Positions 1-4,988 of a stretch of 5,306 bases of DNA are shown piece after piece. The DNA comes from Gorillibacterium sp. (GTDB taxonomy: Bacteria; Bacillota; Bacilli; Paenibacillales; NBRC-103111). Both the position numbers and the translations under genes were made by a program. The notes beneath the pieces were generated by a model. That model worked only from the letters and a program-made list of their open reading frames with translations, did not search any database and had not been told where the DNA came from. The stretch is from positions 1 to 5,306 of the forward strand of contig JAIMBU010000265.1 in assembly GCA_023511325.1 (NCBI GenBank), read 5' to 3'. The number at the start of each line of letters is the position of its first letter. Position 1 is the stretch's first letter.

Positions 1-33
1 ATGCTTAAGAAAGGGGAGCCCTACACTCTTTAG
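1..33 (+). other. possible last codons of a gene entering from the left
   Basis: Frame 1 is open from the left edge and ends at TAG (31-33), reading MLKKGEPYTL. A hairpin follows 12 bases later. This could be the tail of an upstream plus-strand gene, but ten codons are far too few to identify a product or to exclude chance. The ATG at position 1 is simply where the window begins. Confidence 0.2.
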
Positions 34-45
34 TCGTCAGCATCC

Positions 46-73
46 ATAAACTTCCATATTAACGGAGGTTTAT
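46..73 (+). terminator. candidate terminator hairpin upstream of the esterase gene
   Basis: Arms ATAAACTTCC (46-55) and GGAGGTTTAT (64-73) pair over 10 positions with one G-U pair and an 8-base loop. TT follows at once, and a run of seven T lies at 83-89. It could end transcription of a gene to the left. The U-run is not directly at the stem, so the efficiency is doubtful. Confidence 0.35.
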
Positions 74-103
74 TTGTTATGCTTTTTTTACAGTATAACA
101 AAT
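72..103. repeat. inverted repeat, 9-bp perfect arms
   Basis: ATTTGTTAT (72-80) and ATAACAAAT (95-103) are perfect reverse complements around a 14-base loop that holds the T-run. The left arm overlaps the end of the 46-73 hairpin by two bases, so the two structures compete or stack. It may be part of the same terminator region or a protein-binding dyad; the sequence does not decide. Confidence 0.35.
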
Positions 104-127
104 TTCAGTGGTATCCAAAAGCTTGAC

Positions 128-174
128 TTGACATACCATTAGCTGGTTTTTTGACTATGTTTCGGCACTATACA
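128..174 (+). promoter_or_regulatory. weak candidate promoter region for the esterase gene
   Basis: A consensus -35 hexamer TTGACA lies at 128-133, with a second TTGACT at 151-156. No good -10 box stands 16-18 bases behind either. The best TATAAT-like hexamer, TATACA (169-174), is 12 bases after the second -35 box and 35 after the first. The elements are suggestive but the spacing is poor, so a start site cannot be named. Confidence 0.22.
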
Positions 175-248
175 ACTGCTCGAAAAGCGTTTACTATCTT
201 CTATAGTAAGTTGCCAGTAAGTTGCCGCAAAAAGGAGACATGATAAAC

Positions 249-1424
249 ATGCTAGGGCCAAACATAAGCAACCAATTGAAAAAAACGCTGAAAACGAGTA
301 TGGATAACAAGGAAATCGCCGGCGCGAACCTCATGGTGATCAAGGACGGCAATGAAGTTTTTTATCATGAAGACGGCTTGGCCGACCTCGAGTCGGGACG
401 TCCTATTGCAAGGGATTCGATTTTCCGTCTATTTTCAATGACGAAGCCAATTACCGCTACTTCCGTCATGATGCTGCTCGAGCGGGGGGATATCGATTTG
501 TTCGATCCTGTTAGTCGCTATATTCCGGGCTTCAAAAACCAACGGGTCGAGAAAAACGGCGAACTGGTGCCTGTCAGCCGAGAAGTCAACATTCAGGATT
601 TGCTGAACATGACATCGGGATTGGTATACGGTGGAATCGACAAAGCCGGACAGCACACGGATGCACTGTTCCTAGAACTGGGCAGCCGTCTGTTCGGTGA
701 AAACCCAATGAGCACTAAGGAATTCGCGAACCTCCTGGGCCAGGGCCCCCTTTCGTTCGAGCCGGGAGCGTCCTGGCAATACGGAACGTCGGCGGACATT
801 CTTGGCGCAATTGTGGAAGCAGTCAGCGGCATGCAATACGGGCAATTTTTGAAAAAGGAAATATTCGAGCCGCTGGAAATGAACGATACCGGTTTCTGGC
901 TGCCTGAAGAAAAAAGAGTGCGCCTTACGAAAACCTATCAGGATGACGGCGAAGGTGGATTGAAGCTGTACGAGGGAAGCCATCTTGGCATCGTCCATCA
1001 GCTAGACCGGAATCCAGCATTTGAGTCTGGCGGAGCAGGCCTTGCGTCCACGATTGACGATGCCGCTAAATTTACGACGATGCTGATGAATCAAGGCAGC
1101 CTAAACAGCGTTCAACTGTTGAAGCCTAGAACGGTTCAATATTTGACGTCGACTGCATTAACCGATGGGCAGCAAAAAGGCTTCGATACATGGCAGACGC
1201 TGTGCGGCCATACCTACGGGAACCTAATGCGCATCATGACCGATACCAGGAAAGCCGGAATTATCGGTAGCCAAGGCGAATACGGCTGGGACGGATGGCT
1301 TGGGGCGTATTTCTGCAATAGTCCTAAAGACAATCTGACAATCCTATTTATGATCCAGAAAAAAGATGCCGGCACAATGACGATTACGCGCAAGCTGCGC
1401 AATATCGTGTTCAGCTCTTTGTGA
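249..1424 (+). CDS. serine hydrolase, beta-lactamase / class C esterase family
   Basis: A 391-residue protein of the beta-lactamase-related serine hydrolase family (Pfam Beta-lactamase; class VIII carboxylesterases, penicillin-binding-like esterases). The nucleophile motif SxxK is S63-M-T-K66, followed by the usual NMTSG stretch (TSG 122-124). The likely general base is Y178 in WQYGTS, and ESGGAG (259-264) leads the helix typical of the family. The C-terminal YGWDGWLG (345-352) takes the place of the KTG box of true beta-lactamases, so an esterase, amidase or peptidase role is more likely than drug resistance; the substrate cannot be told. There is no signal peptide or membrane segment, so it should be cytoplasmic. 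The ATG at 249 is chosen because AAAGGAGA (231-238) lies 10 bases before it; the in-frame ATG at 240 is only one base from that site and a TTG at 222 lies upstream of it. It appears monocistronic. An IS relic begins 8 bases after the stop and no terminator of its own remains. Confidence 0.9.
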   Translation: MLGPNISNQLKKTLKTSMDNKEIAGANLMVIKDGNEVFYHEDGLADLESGRPIARDSIFRLFSMTKPITATSVMMLLERGDIDLFDPVSRYIPGFKNQRVEKNGELVPVSREVNIQDLLNMTSGLVYGGIDKAGQHTDALFLELGSRLFGENPMSTKEFANLLGQGPLSFEPGASWQYGTSADILGAIVEAVSGMQYGQFLKKEIFEPLEMNDTGFWLPEEKRVRLTKTYQDDGEGGLKLYEGSHLGIVHQLDRNPAFESGGAGLASTIDDAAKFTTMLMNQGSLNSVQLLKPRTVQYLTSTALTDGQQKGFDTWQTLCGHTYGNLMRIMTDTRKAGIIGSQGEYGWDGWLGAYFCNSPKDNLTILFMIQKKDAGTMTITRKLRNIVFSSL

Positions 1425-1432
1425 GGGTAAAA

Positions 1433-1586
1433 TGAACTGCACCCCGTCAAGTAGAAACTACAATAAATAAAAGTATTCTAAGCGGTCTTTGTCCTGAATT
1501 CAATGGGATTGAGGCCGTTTAGTTTTGCCAATAGCCGTTCGTAATTGTGTAAGGCATCATCATCTTTTTGGATCTCTTCAAAGGTT
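1433..1586 (-). mobile_element. IS3-family (IS150-like) element remnant, terminal end
   Basis: The end of an insertion sequence read leftward. The terminal inverted repeat begins TGAACTGCACCCC (1433-1445), of the TG-start kind with ACTGCACCCC seen in the IS150 group. The transposase stop codon (TAG) is at 1478-1480. The other end of the element and the DDE catalytic region are missing, so it is not mobile. The element end lies 8 bases beyond the esterase stop codon. On the other side it runs into group II intron sequence at an ill-defined junction somewhere near 1585-1605, with no second terminal repeat, which points to a deletion after insertion. Confidence 0.75.
1478..1585 (-). pseudogene. 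IS3-family transposase (OrfB), C-terminal scrap
   Basis: Thirty-five codons remain, bounded by an in-frame stop at 1586-1588. The last part reads NYERLLAKLNGLNPIEFRT and then KTA-stop, matching the well-known end of IS150-type OrfB transposases (YNHERIQxKLNGLSPxEYRxKxA). Before it comes TFEEIQKDDDALH, which fits the family's residues ahead of that motif except that about five residues seem to be missing, so a small in-frame deletion is likely. The integrase core with its DDE triad is absent. It has no start or ribosome binding site and is inactive. Confidence 0.72.
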
Positions 1587-1708
1587 CAGTAGGTAAGTAG
1601 TACTTCTCACATTTCAGTGTTCCTCAGAAGGATTCCATGGGTCAGTGCAGCAGCCCACTCGGGACATGCTTTGCGTCAGTTCCGCATCTTCCCCTTGTCC
1701 ATTCTTGG
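1587..1708 (-). mobile_element. outer group II intron relic, second piece of domain I
   Basis: Non-coding sequence on the far side of the complete intron. On the minus strand it contains GCAAAGCATGTCC, GGAATCC and TTCTGAGGAACAC. These appear in the same order as GCAAGGGTGTCC, GGAATC and GTCTGAGGAACAC in domain I of the complete intron (3603 downward), which shows that the piece is domain I of a related intron. It continues the piece at 3604-3673. It stops before the region that would hold EBS1, and all of domains II-VI and any maturase are gone. The left boundary, where the IS3 relic begins, is uncertain by about 15 bases. Confidence 0.62.
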
Positions 1709-1751
1709 ATCGAGTAGGAGGGGGCTTGTCGCGACAAGCCCCCGACCTCTC
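1709..1751 (-). ncRNA. group II intron domain VI and 3' splice site
   Basis: A 24-base perfect palindrome at 1720-1743 (half GGGGGCTTGTCG) forms the domain VI stem. After it comes CCTACTCGAT, the usual 3' end in IIC introns. The adenosine at 1715, seven bases from the end, is the candidate branch point. The first exon base is at 1708. Confidence 0.82.
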
Positions 1752-1752
1752 A

Positions 1753-1787
1753 CACCACCGTACGTACCGTTCGGTATACGGCGGTTC
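1753..1787 (-). ncRNA. group II intron domain V (catalytic hairpin)
   Basis: Read on the minus strand, ACCGCCGTA pairs with TACGGTGGT to form the lower stem. A two-base CG bulge follows on the 3' side, and TACC/GGTA with loop GAAC caps it. The CGC triad in the lower stem replaces the AGC of IIA/IIB introns, as is typical of group IIC. This is the metal-binding active-site element; every expected part is present. Confidence 0.9.
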
Positions 1788-3048
1788 ACGAAATATTCCG
1801 TAAGAAGTTGTATCGGTCCATTAAACTCCTCAGTCCGTTCGATTTCCAGTATTGGTTACCAAGCGTTCGGTGAAGAATTGGACTACAAGCAATTCGCCAA
1901 TATCCCTTGCGGGTATTACCCCATTCATAGGCTTTATCTTTAGGTACGCCTAAAGATAGAAGCCTTTTTATTTTGGTCTTGGGTTTCTTCCATTGTTTCC
2001 AGAGACACATTCTCAGTCGTCTCCGTATCCATTTATCCAGTTCTTGAAAGACACTCGGTGTGTCAGCTAGTATGAAGTAGCCTCCCCACCCCGTCAGGTA
2101 TTGATTGAGTTCTCTTATTCTCTGCTCCATGGTAAAGGGTTTCTTCCGAGACGTAATCTCTCGAATTCTCGTCTTCACTTTCTTCATGGACTGCAGAGCG
2201 ATTCGAACTTTAGGGTCTTTGTTCATCGTAAAGCTGAACCCAAGAAACTTACGTTTCCACGGGCGGTCTACCGCACTTTTCTCTTGGTTGACCTTTAGCT
2301 TTAGCCTGTTTTCAATGAAGGCTGTAATGGATGCTTTGACTCGTTCTCCTGCTTTACGTGTCTTCACGTAAATATTGCAGTCGTCCGCGTACCGCACGAA
2401 GAGGTGTCCACGCGTCTCCAGTTCTTTATCTAATTCATCTAAGACGATGTTAGATAACAACGGACTCAGTGGACCTCCTTGTGGGGCTCCTTCTTTCGTA
2501 TCCATTACGACTCCATGGATCATAACGCCAGACTGTAGATACTTTCGGATTAGTTTTAAGATCATTTTGTCTTGTACTTTCTCCGCTAGTTTTGCCATCA
2601 GTCTGTCATGGTTTACTCGATCAAAGAATTTCTCCAAATCGAGATCAACGACCCATCGATACCCTTCTTTCATGTACCCTTTGGCTTCTCGAACCGCATC
2701 ATGTCCCCGCCTTCTCGGGCGGAAACCATAGCTATGTTCAGAGAATAGTCGATCAAACACTGGATTTAACACTTGGGCGATGGCTTGTTGGATGAATCGG
2801 TCGACCACGGTAGGGATACCTAATAACCGAACGCCTTTGCCACCGGGTTTCGGGATTTCGACCCTTCGGACGGGGCTAGGCTCATACGTTCCCTCTTCGA
2901 TCGCGGCTCGAAGTTGCCGCCAGTTTTGTAGGATGTGGGCGCGTAAGGATTTTACGGACATGCCATCTACGCCATGGCTTCCTTTGTTCGCTTCGACTCG
3001 TTTTATTGCCGATGTCAGGTTTTCCCGTGATAATAATTCTTGGATCAT
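1786..3048 (-). CDS. ltrA: group IIC intron reverse transcriptase / maturase
   Basis: A 420-residue intron-encoded protein that helps the intron RNA fold and splice, and copies it into DNA at new sites by target-primed reverse transcription. Reverse transcriptase blocks run from about residue 10 to 275: the first catalytic aspartate lies in VVDLDLEKFF (D135), the QGGPLSPLLSN block at 190-200, and the catalytic YADD at 220-223. The thumb/maturase domain X follows (about 285-385), with LNQYLTGWGGYF. The last part has GNTRKGYWR and HRTLGNQYWKSNGL. There is no HNH endonuclease domain, as in class C proteins; the length equals that of the Geobacillus GsI-IIC enzyme, which it closely resembles from memory. 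The ATG at 3048 is preceded by AAGGAG (3063-3058) with a 9-base gap. The TGA stop overlaps the first bases of domain V. The gene lies in intron domain IV. No frameshift or lost catalytic residue is seen. Confidence 0.95.
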   Translation of the reverse strand: MIQELLSRENLTSAIKRVEANKGSHGVDGMSVKSLRAHILQNWRQLRAAIEEGTYEPSPVRRVEIPKPGGKGVRLLGIPTVVDRFIQQAIAQVLNPVFDRLFSEHSYGFRPRRRGHDAVREAKGYMKEGYRWVVDLDLEKFFDRVNHDRLMAKLAEKVQDKMILKLIRKYLQSGVMIHGVVMDTKEGAPQGGPLSPLLSNIVLDELDKELETRGHLFVRYADDCNIYVKTRKAGERVKASITAFIENRLKLKVNQEKSAVDRPWKRKFLGFSFTMNKDPKVRIALQSMKKVKTRIREITSRKKPFTMEQRIRELNQYLTGWGGYFILADTPSVFQELDKWIRRRLRMCLWKQWKKPKTKIKRLLSLGVPKDKAYEWGNTRKGYWRIACSPILHRTLGNQYWKSNGLRSLMDRYNFLRNIS

Positions 3049-3603
3049 CCTTCTACACTCCTTACGTGAATTGGTTTCTCTCTTTGTGCCCTAGATGAAC
3101 TCTGCCCTCTCCAAGTCCCCTGCGGTTTCACCGCTTCCTCCTTCGAGCAAGTCCTTACGGATTGTCTGCTTTCTCTGCTCATCCTTGAACGCCAAGATAT
3201 TCAATCCCTATTTCATGTTCAGCCCTTCTGCAGAATGTTGTTACACCCTGCGTACTATGGCTTCTGCTGACTTCTGCACGTTCAGCCTACTTTCACAAGC
3301 AGGGTTACGAAGGTTCTCTTCGCTTACGTGCAGATCTCCCCAGGTAAGAACGCTATCTTCCTCTCCATCTATCTGCTCCATTTACTCTCGTACGCCTTCG
3401 GCAGTATGGACTTTGGTTTGTTAGGCAACCTCATCCAACATACGCTAGCCTTATATGAAGTTCGTGTTCCTCAGACCGGAGATTTGCCGCTGGCTTCCTT
3501 CAGATTCCACCTCGCGATGGACACCCTTGCCTTAAGCTATGGCTACTACTGCCTTCACCATTCGGGACTTTAACCCTAGAGATAGCGCCCATGCTGGGCG
3601 CAC

Positions 3604-3673
3604 CTAATAGCCGAATGGTAGCCAACCTCCATTCCGTATTTTCACCGTAGAGATGATACCATGCTGGGCATAC
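3604..3673 (-). mobile_element. outer group II intron relic, 5' end
   Basis: The 70 bases ahead of the complete intron begin GTATGCCCAGCATGG on the minus strand and continue with ATCTCTACGGTGAAAATACG and GAATGG. This aligns base for base with the start of the complete intron (GTGCGCCCAGCATGG, ATCTCTAGGGTTAAAGTCCC, GAATGG). ATGCC/GGTAT still makes the first domain I hairpin although the bases differ. So this is the 5' end of a second, divergent group II intron, starting at 3673 directly after TTTTTTCATA of a terminator. The start GTATG departs from GUGYG. The complete intron interrupts it at 3603/3604. Confidence 0.7.
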
Positions 3674-3680
3674 TATGAAA

Positions 3681-3711
3681 AAACCTTGATCATTAAAACT
3701 GATCAAGGTTT
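3681..3711. terminator. bidirectional rho-independent terminator
   Basis: AAACCTTGATCA (3681-3692) and TGATCAAGGTTT (3700-3711) pair perfectly over 12 bp around loop TTAAAAC. On the minus strand the stem runs into six T (3683-3678); on the plus strand TTTCTTACTTTT follows. It works best leftward, yet no leftward gene now ends here, so the gene it served is gone or it ended the plus-strand unit before the introns arrived. It is the apparent target of the outer intron, whose first base is at 3673. Confidence 0.85.
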
Positions 3712-3749
3712 CTTACTTTTCCAGTATATAGATTAGATAATTCCAAGAA

Positions 3750-3771
3750 ATATTTTCCCATTAGAAAATAT
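3750..3771. promoter_or_regulatory. 8-bp dyad upstream of the secreted-protein gene
   Basis: ATATTTTC (3750-3757) and GAAAATAT (3764-3771) are perfect inverted repeats with a 6-base spacer. The site lies just upstream of the candidate promoter of the next gene, where an operator or activator site would be expected. It is AT-rich, so chance is not excluded, and no known regulator box is recognised. Confidence 0.35.
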
Positions 3772-3780
3772 GGATATCGC

Positions 3781-3798
3781 AACTTATAAAACTTATAA
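3781..3798 (+). repeat. abutting tandem repeat AACTTATAA x2
   Basis: The nonamer AACTTATAA occurs twice with no gap (3781-3789, 3790-3798), immediately before the TATACT box. Each copy contains a TATAA core, so the repeat may offer alternative -10 boxes or a direct-repeat binding site. Confidence 0.5.
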
Positions 3799-3801
3799 GG
3801 G

Positions 3802-3807
3802 TATACT
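3802..3807 (+). promoter_or_regulatory. candidate -10 box for the secreted-protein gene
   Basis: TATACT matches the sigma-A -10 consensus at five of six bases and lies 29 bases before the TTG start. No good TTGACA stands 16-18 bases upstream, so the promoter would need an activator or use TATAAA (3785-3790) instead. Confidence 0.35.
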
Positions 3808-3836
3808 TGTGTAATTAAATGGAAGGGGCTGCTGTT

Positions 3837-4772
3837 TTGAAAAAGTTTGTTTTTGGTTTATTTTGTGGGATCATTGTTTCAATTTCATCCGTGGCCTATG
3901 CATCTGACTCGATACAGGCGTTATTATTTCCTGCTAAGTTTTTAGTTAATGATGTGAAGGTCGATCCCCATGATGGTGGGTACGAGGTATTAAATTATGA
4001 TGGACACACCTATGTTCCAATACGTTTTGTTGCAGAAAATATGGGGTCAAAGGTAGTTTATGATGATGCTTCAAAAACTATAATGATAGATAATGGTTTT
4101 AACATTGTAGACATGAACAATATTTATATGGCTGCAGGACATTTATCTGTAGCTAAGGATGGTGATCATTCAATCATTCATAGTAAACTCTATATAGGTC
4201 AGTATGCATGGGATTACAAATTTATTGAAGGTTATCAATCAGCGACTCGCTTAGCTGACCCAACTATAGATGTAACAAAAACTACCGTCACTGGCATTCT
4301 TGCTTTTTGGAACGATAAGGGTGAGATTATAGAGAAAGTACCTTACGAAGTAAGTGATATTCCCTTTACTGAACAAATCATCGACATTCAAACAACAAGT
4401 CATACTGACCTATCTAGTTATGCAGTAGTTACATTAGAAAGTAACAATCCTCATCCTACTCGTGTGTATGGCTATTTAACTCCAAAACTTATATCTGATA
4501 ACGACGATAAGGTAAAATTCGGATTAGTAGGCTTGCAAAAGACAGGTGAATACACCATTGTAAATGGTCTTCTTTATGCAGTGGATCCAAGTAATGTATC
4601 TAAAGAATCCCATATTACTATTACGTTTTTTGATGATATGGGAAAACGTCTTGGTACTGCTACTACTACACTTGGAGCAGAAAGACCCCAATCCATGTTT
4701 GGTACTGCTCTGTTCCTTGGAAAAGGTGACTTTACCAATTATAAATCAATAACAATTGAGGTAAGTGAATAA
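3837..4772 (+). CDS. secreted protein with copper amine oxidase N-terminal-like domain
   Basis: A 311-residue exported protein. MKKFVFGLFCGIIVSISSVAYA is a typical signal peptide, probably cut after A22 (AYA); Cys10 is not in a lipobox, so it is not a lipoprotein. Residues about 33-86 are a copper amine oxidase N-terminal-like domain (Pfam PF07833), with the hallmark YVPIRFVAE (59-67) and a closing KTIMID. Despite the name, this domain in Paenibacillus and relatives is a wall/surface module; there is no oxidase domain. The rest shows two similar segments: FWNDKGEI (158-165) ending near DLSSYAVVTLE, and FFDDMGKR (264-271) ending DFTNYKSITIEVS. They resemble repeated beta-sandwich domains of the FxLYD kind. 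Function is unknown. TTG at 3837 is chosen because GGAAGGGG (3821-3828) lies 8 bases before it and MKKF is a normal signal start; the ATG at 3819 lacks a ribosome binding site and would add six residues. The gene stands alone between two terminators. Confidence 0.85.
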   Translation: MKKFVFGLFCGIIVSISSVAYASDSIQALLFPAKFLVNDVKVDPHDGGYEVLNYDGHTYVPIRFVAENMGSKVVYDDASKTIMIDNGFNIVDMNNIYMAAGHLSVAKDGDHSIIHSKLYIGQYAWDYKFIEGYQSATRLADPTIDVTKTTVTGILAFWNDKGEIIEKVPYEVSDIPFTEQIIDIQTTSHTDLSSYAVVTLESNNPHPTRVYGYLTPKLISDNDDKVKFGLVGLQKTGEYTIVNGLLYAVDPSNVSKESHITITFFDDMGKRLGTATTTLGAERPQSMFGTALFLGKGDFTNYKSITIEVSE

Positions 4773-4818
4773 TTGGTGTTAGTAAAGCAATCAATATTTA
4801 CTGGAATGACGATTTCCC

Positions 4819-4876
4819 AACAGCCAAAAGTCGAAGTTGCCCGGTTTCCTCCGATCAACTTCGGTTTTTGGCTGTT
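4819..4876 (+). terminator. strong rho-independent terminator of the secreted-protein gene
   Basis: Arms 4819-4839 and 4856-4876 form a 21-bp stem with only two G-U pairs (outer AACAGCCAAAA with TTTTGGCTGTT, inner CGAAGTTG with CAACTTCG) around a 16-base loop. TTATTTTT follows. It lies 46 bases after the stop codon. The minus strand has no T-run after the stem, so it acts rightward only. Confidence 0.9.
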
Positions 4877-4988
4877 TATTTTTAATCCCATCTCTTGGTA
4901 TGGACAGAAATAGCATTTTTCAACGCCATAGCTAAAGGTAACTTTATTAATAAATTCAATGAGATTCTTCTTCTATATTCTTCAATCA
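4877..4988. other. AT-rich spacer between convergent genes
   Basis: There is no ORF or RNA gene here. A 12-base palindrome TTTATTAATAAA lies at 4943-4954. No convincing hairpin with a T-run was found for ending the leftward gene that stops at 4989. Confidence 0.4.

Larger units (their letters stand above)
1709..3603 (-). mobile_element. complete group IIC intron with encoded maturase
   Basis: A 1,895-base self-splicing ribozyme and retroelement. Its 5' end on the minus strand is GTGCGCCCAGCATGGGCGC (from 3603), fitting the GUGYG consensus and forming the first domain I hairpin. Domain I then carries segments very like the Oceanobacillus iheyensis group IIC ribozyme as I recall it (CCCGAA, GCAAGGGTGTCC, GGAATCTGAAGGAAGC, CTGAGGAACACGAACTTCAT). 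The 555 bases ahead of the maturase (3049-3603) are domains I-III and part of IV. Domain V (1753-1787) and VI (1709-1751) follow the ORF, and the 3' end is CCTACTCGAT. EBS1 is probably CTAA (3424-3421) in the loop within TTGCCTAACAA, pairing with TTAG, the last four exon bases (3607-3604). All domains and the protein appear intact, so it may still be active. It is inserted in an older intron. Confidence 0.9.

Noticed and set aside
435..998. Minus-strand ORFs within the esterase gene
   Set aside because: Shadow frames of a clearly conserved coding sequence; no independent start signal or domain.
249..1424. Esterase gene as an antibiotic-resistance beta-lactamase
   Set aside because: SxxK is present but there is no signal peptide and no KTG box, YGWDGWLG standing in its place; this fits the broader serine hydrolase/esterase group.
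1720..1743. GC-rich perfect palindrome as a terminator or IS end
   Set aside because: Its position 11 bases from the intron 3' end and next to domain V identifies it as the domain VI stem; there is no T-run.
1617..1943. 108-codon plus-strand ORF and the other plus-strand ORFs at 2101-3573
   Set aside because: They lie antisense to the maturase gene or across the ribozyme domains, have no ribosome binding sites or recognisable domains, and disagree with the strong minus-strand coding signal.
1786..3048. Retron or diversity-generating reverse transcriptase
   Set aside because: Domain V and VI, the GTGCG 5' end and the thumb/maturase domain show a group II intron protein; no template/variable repeat pair or msr-msd was seen.
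3500..3706. 68-codon minus-strand ORF covering both intron 5' ends
   Set aside because: It crosses the splice boundary and the structured RNA of both introns; the reading frame is incidental.
4943..4954. TTTATTAATAAA palindrome as an operator or terminator
   Set aside because: A short purely AT palindrome in an AT-rich spacer is expected by chance, and there is no loop or adjoining T-run.
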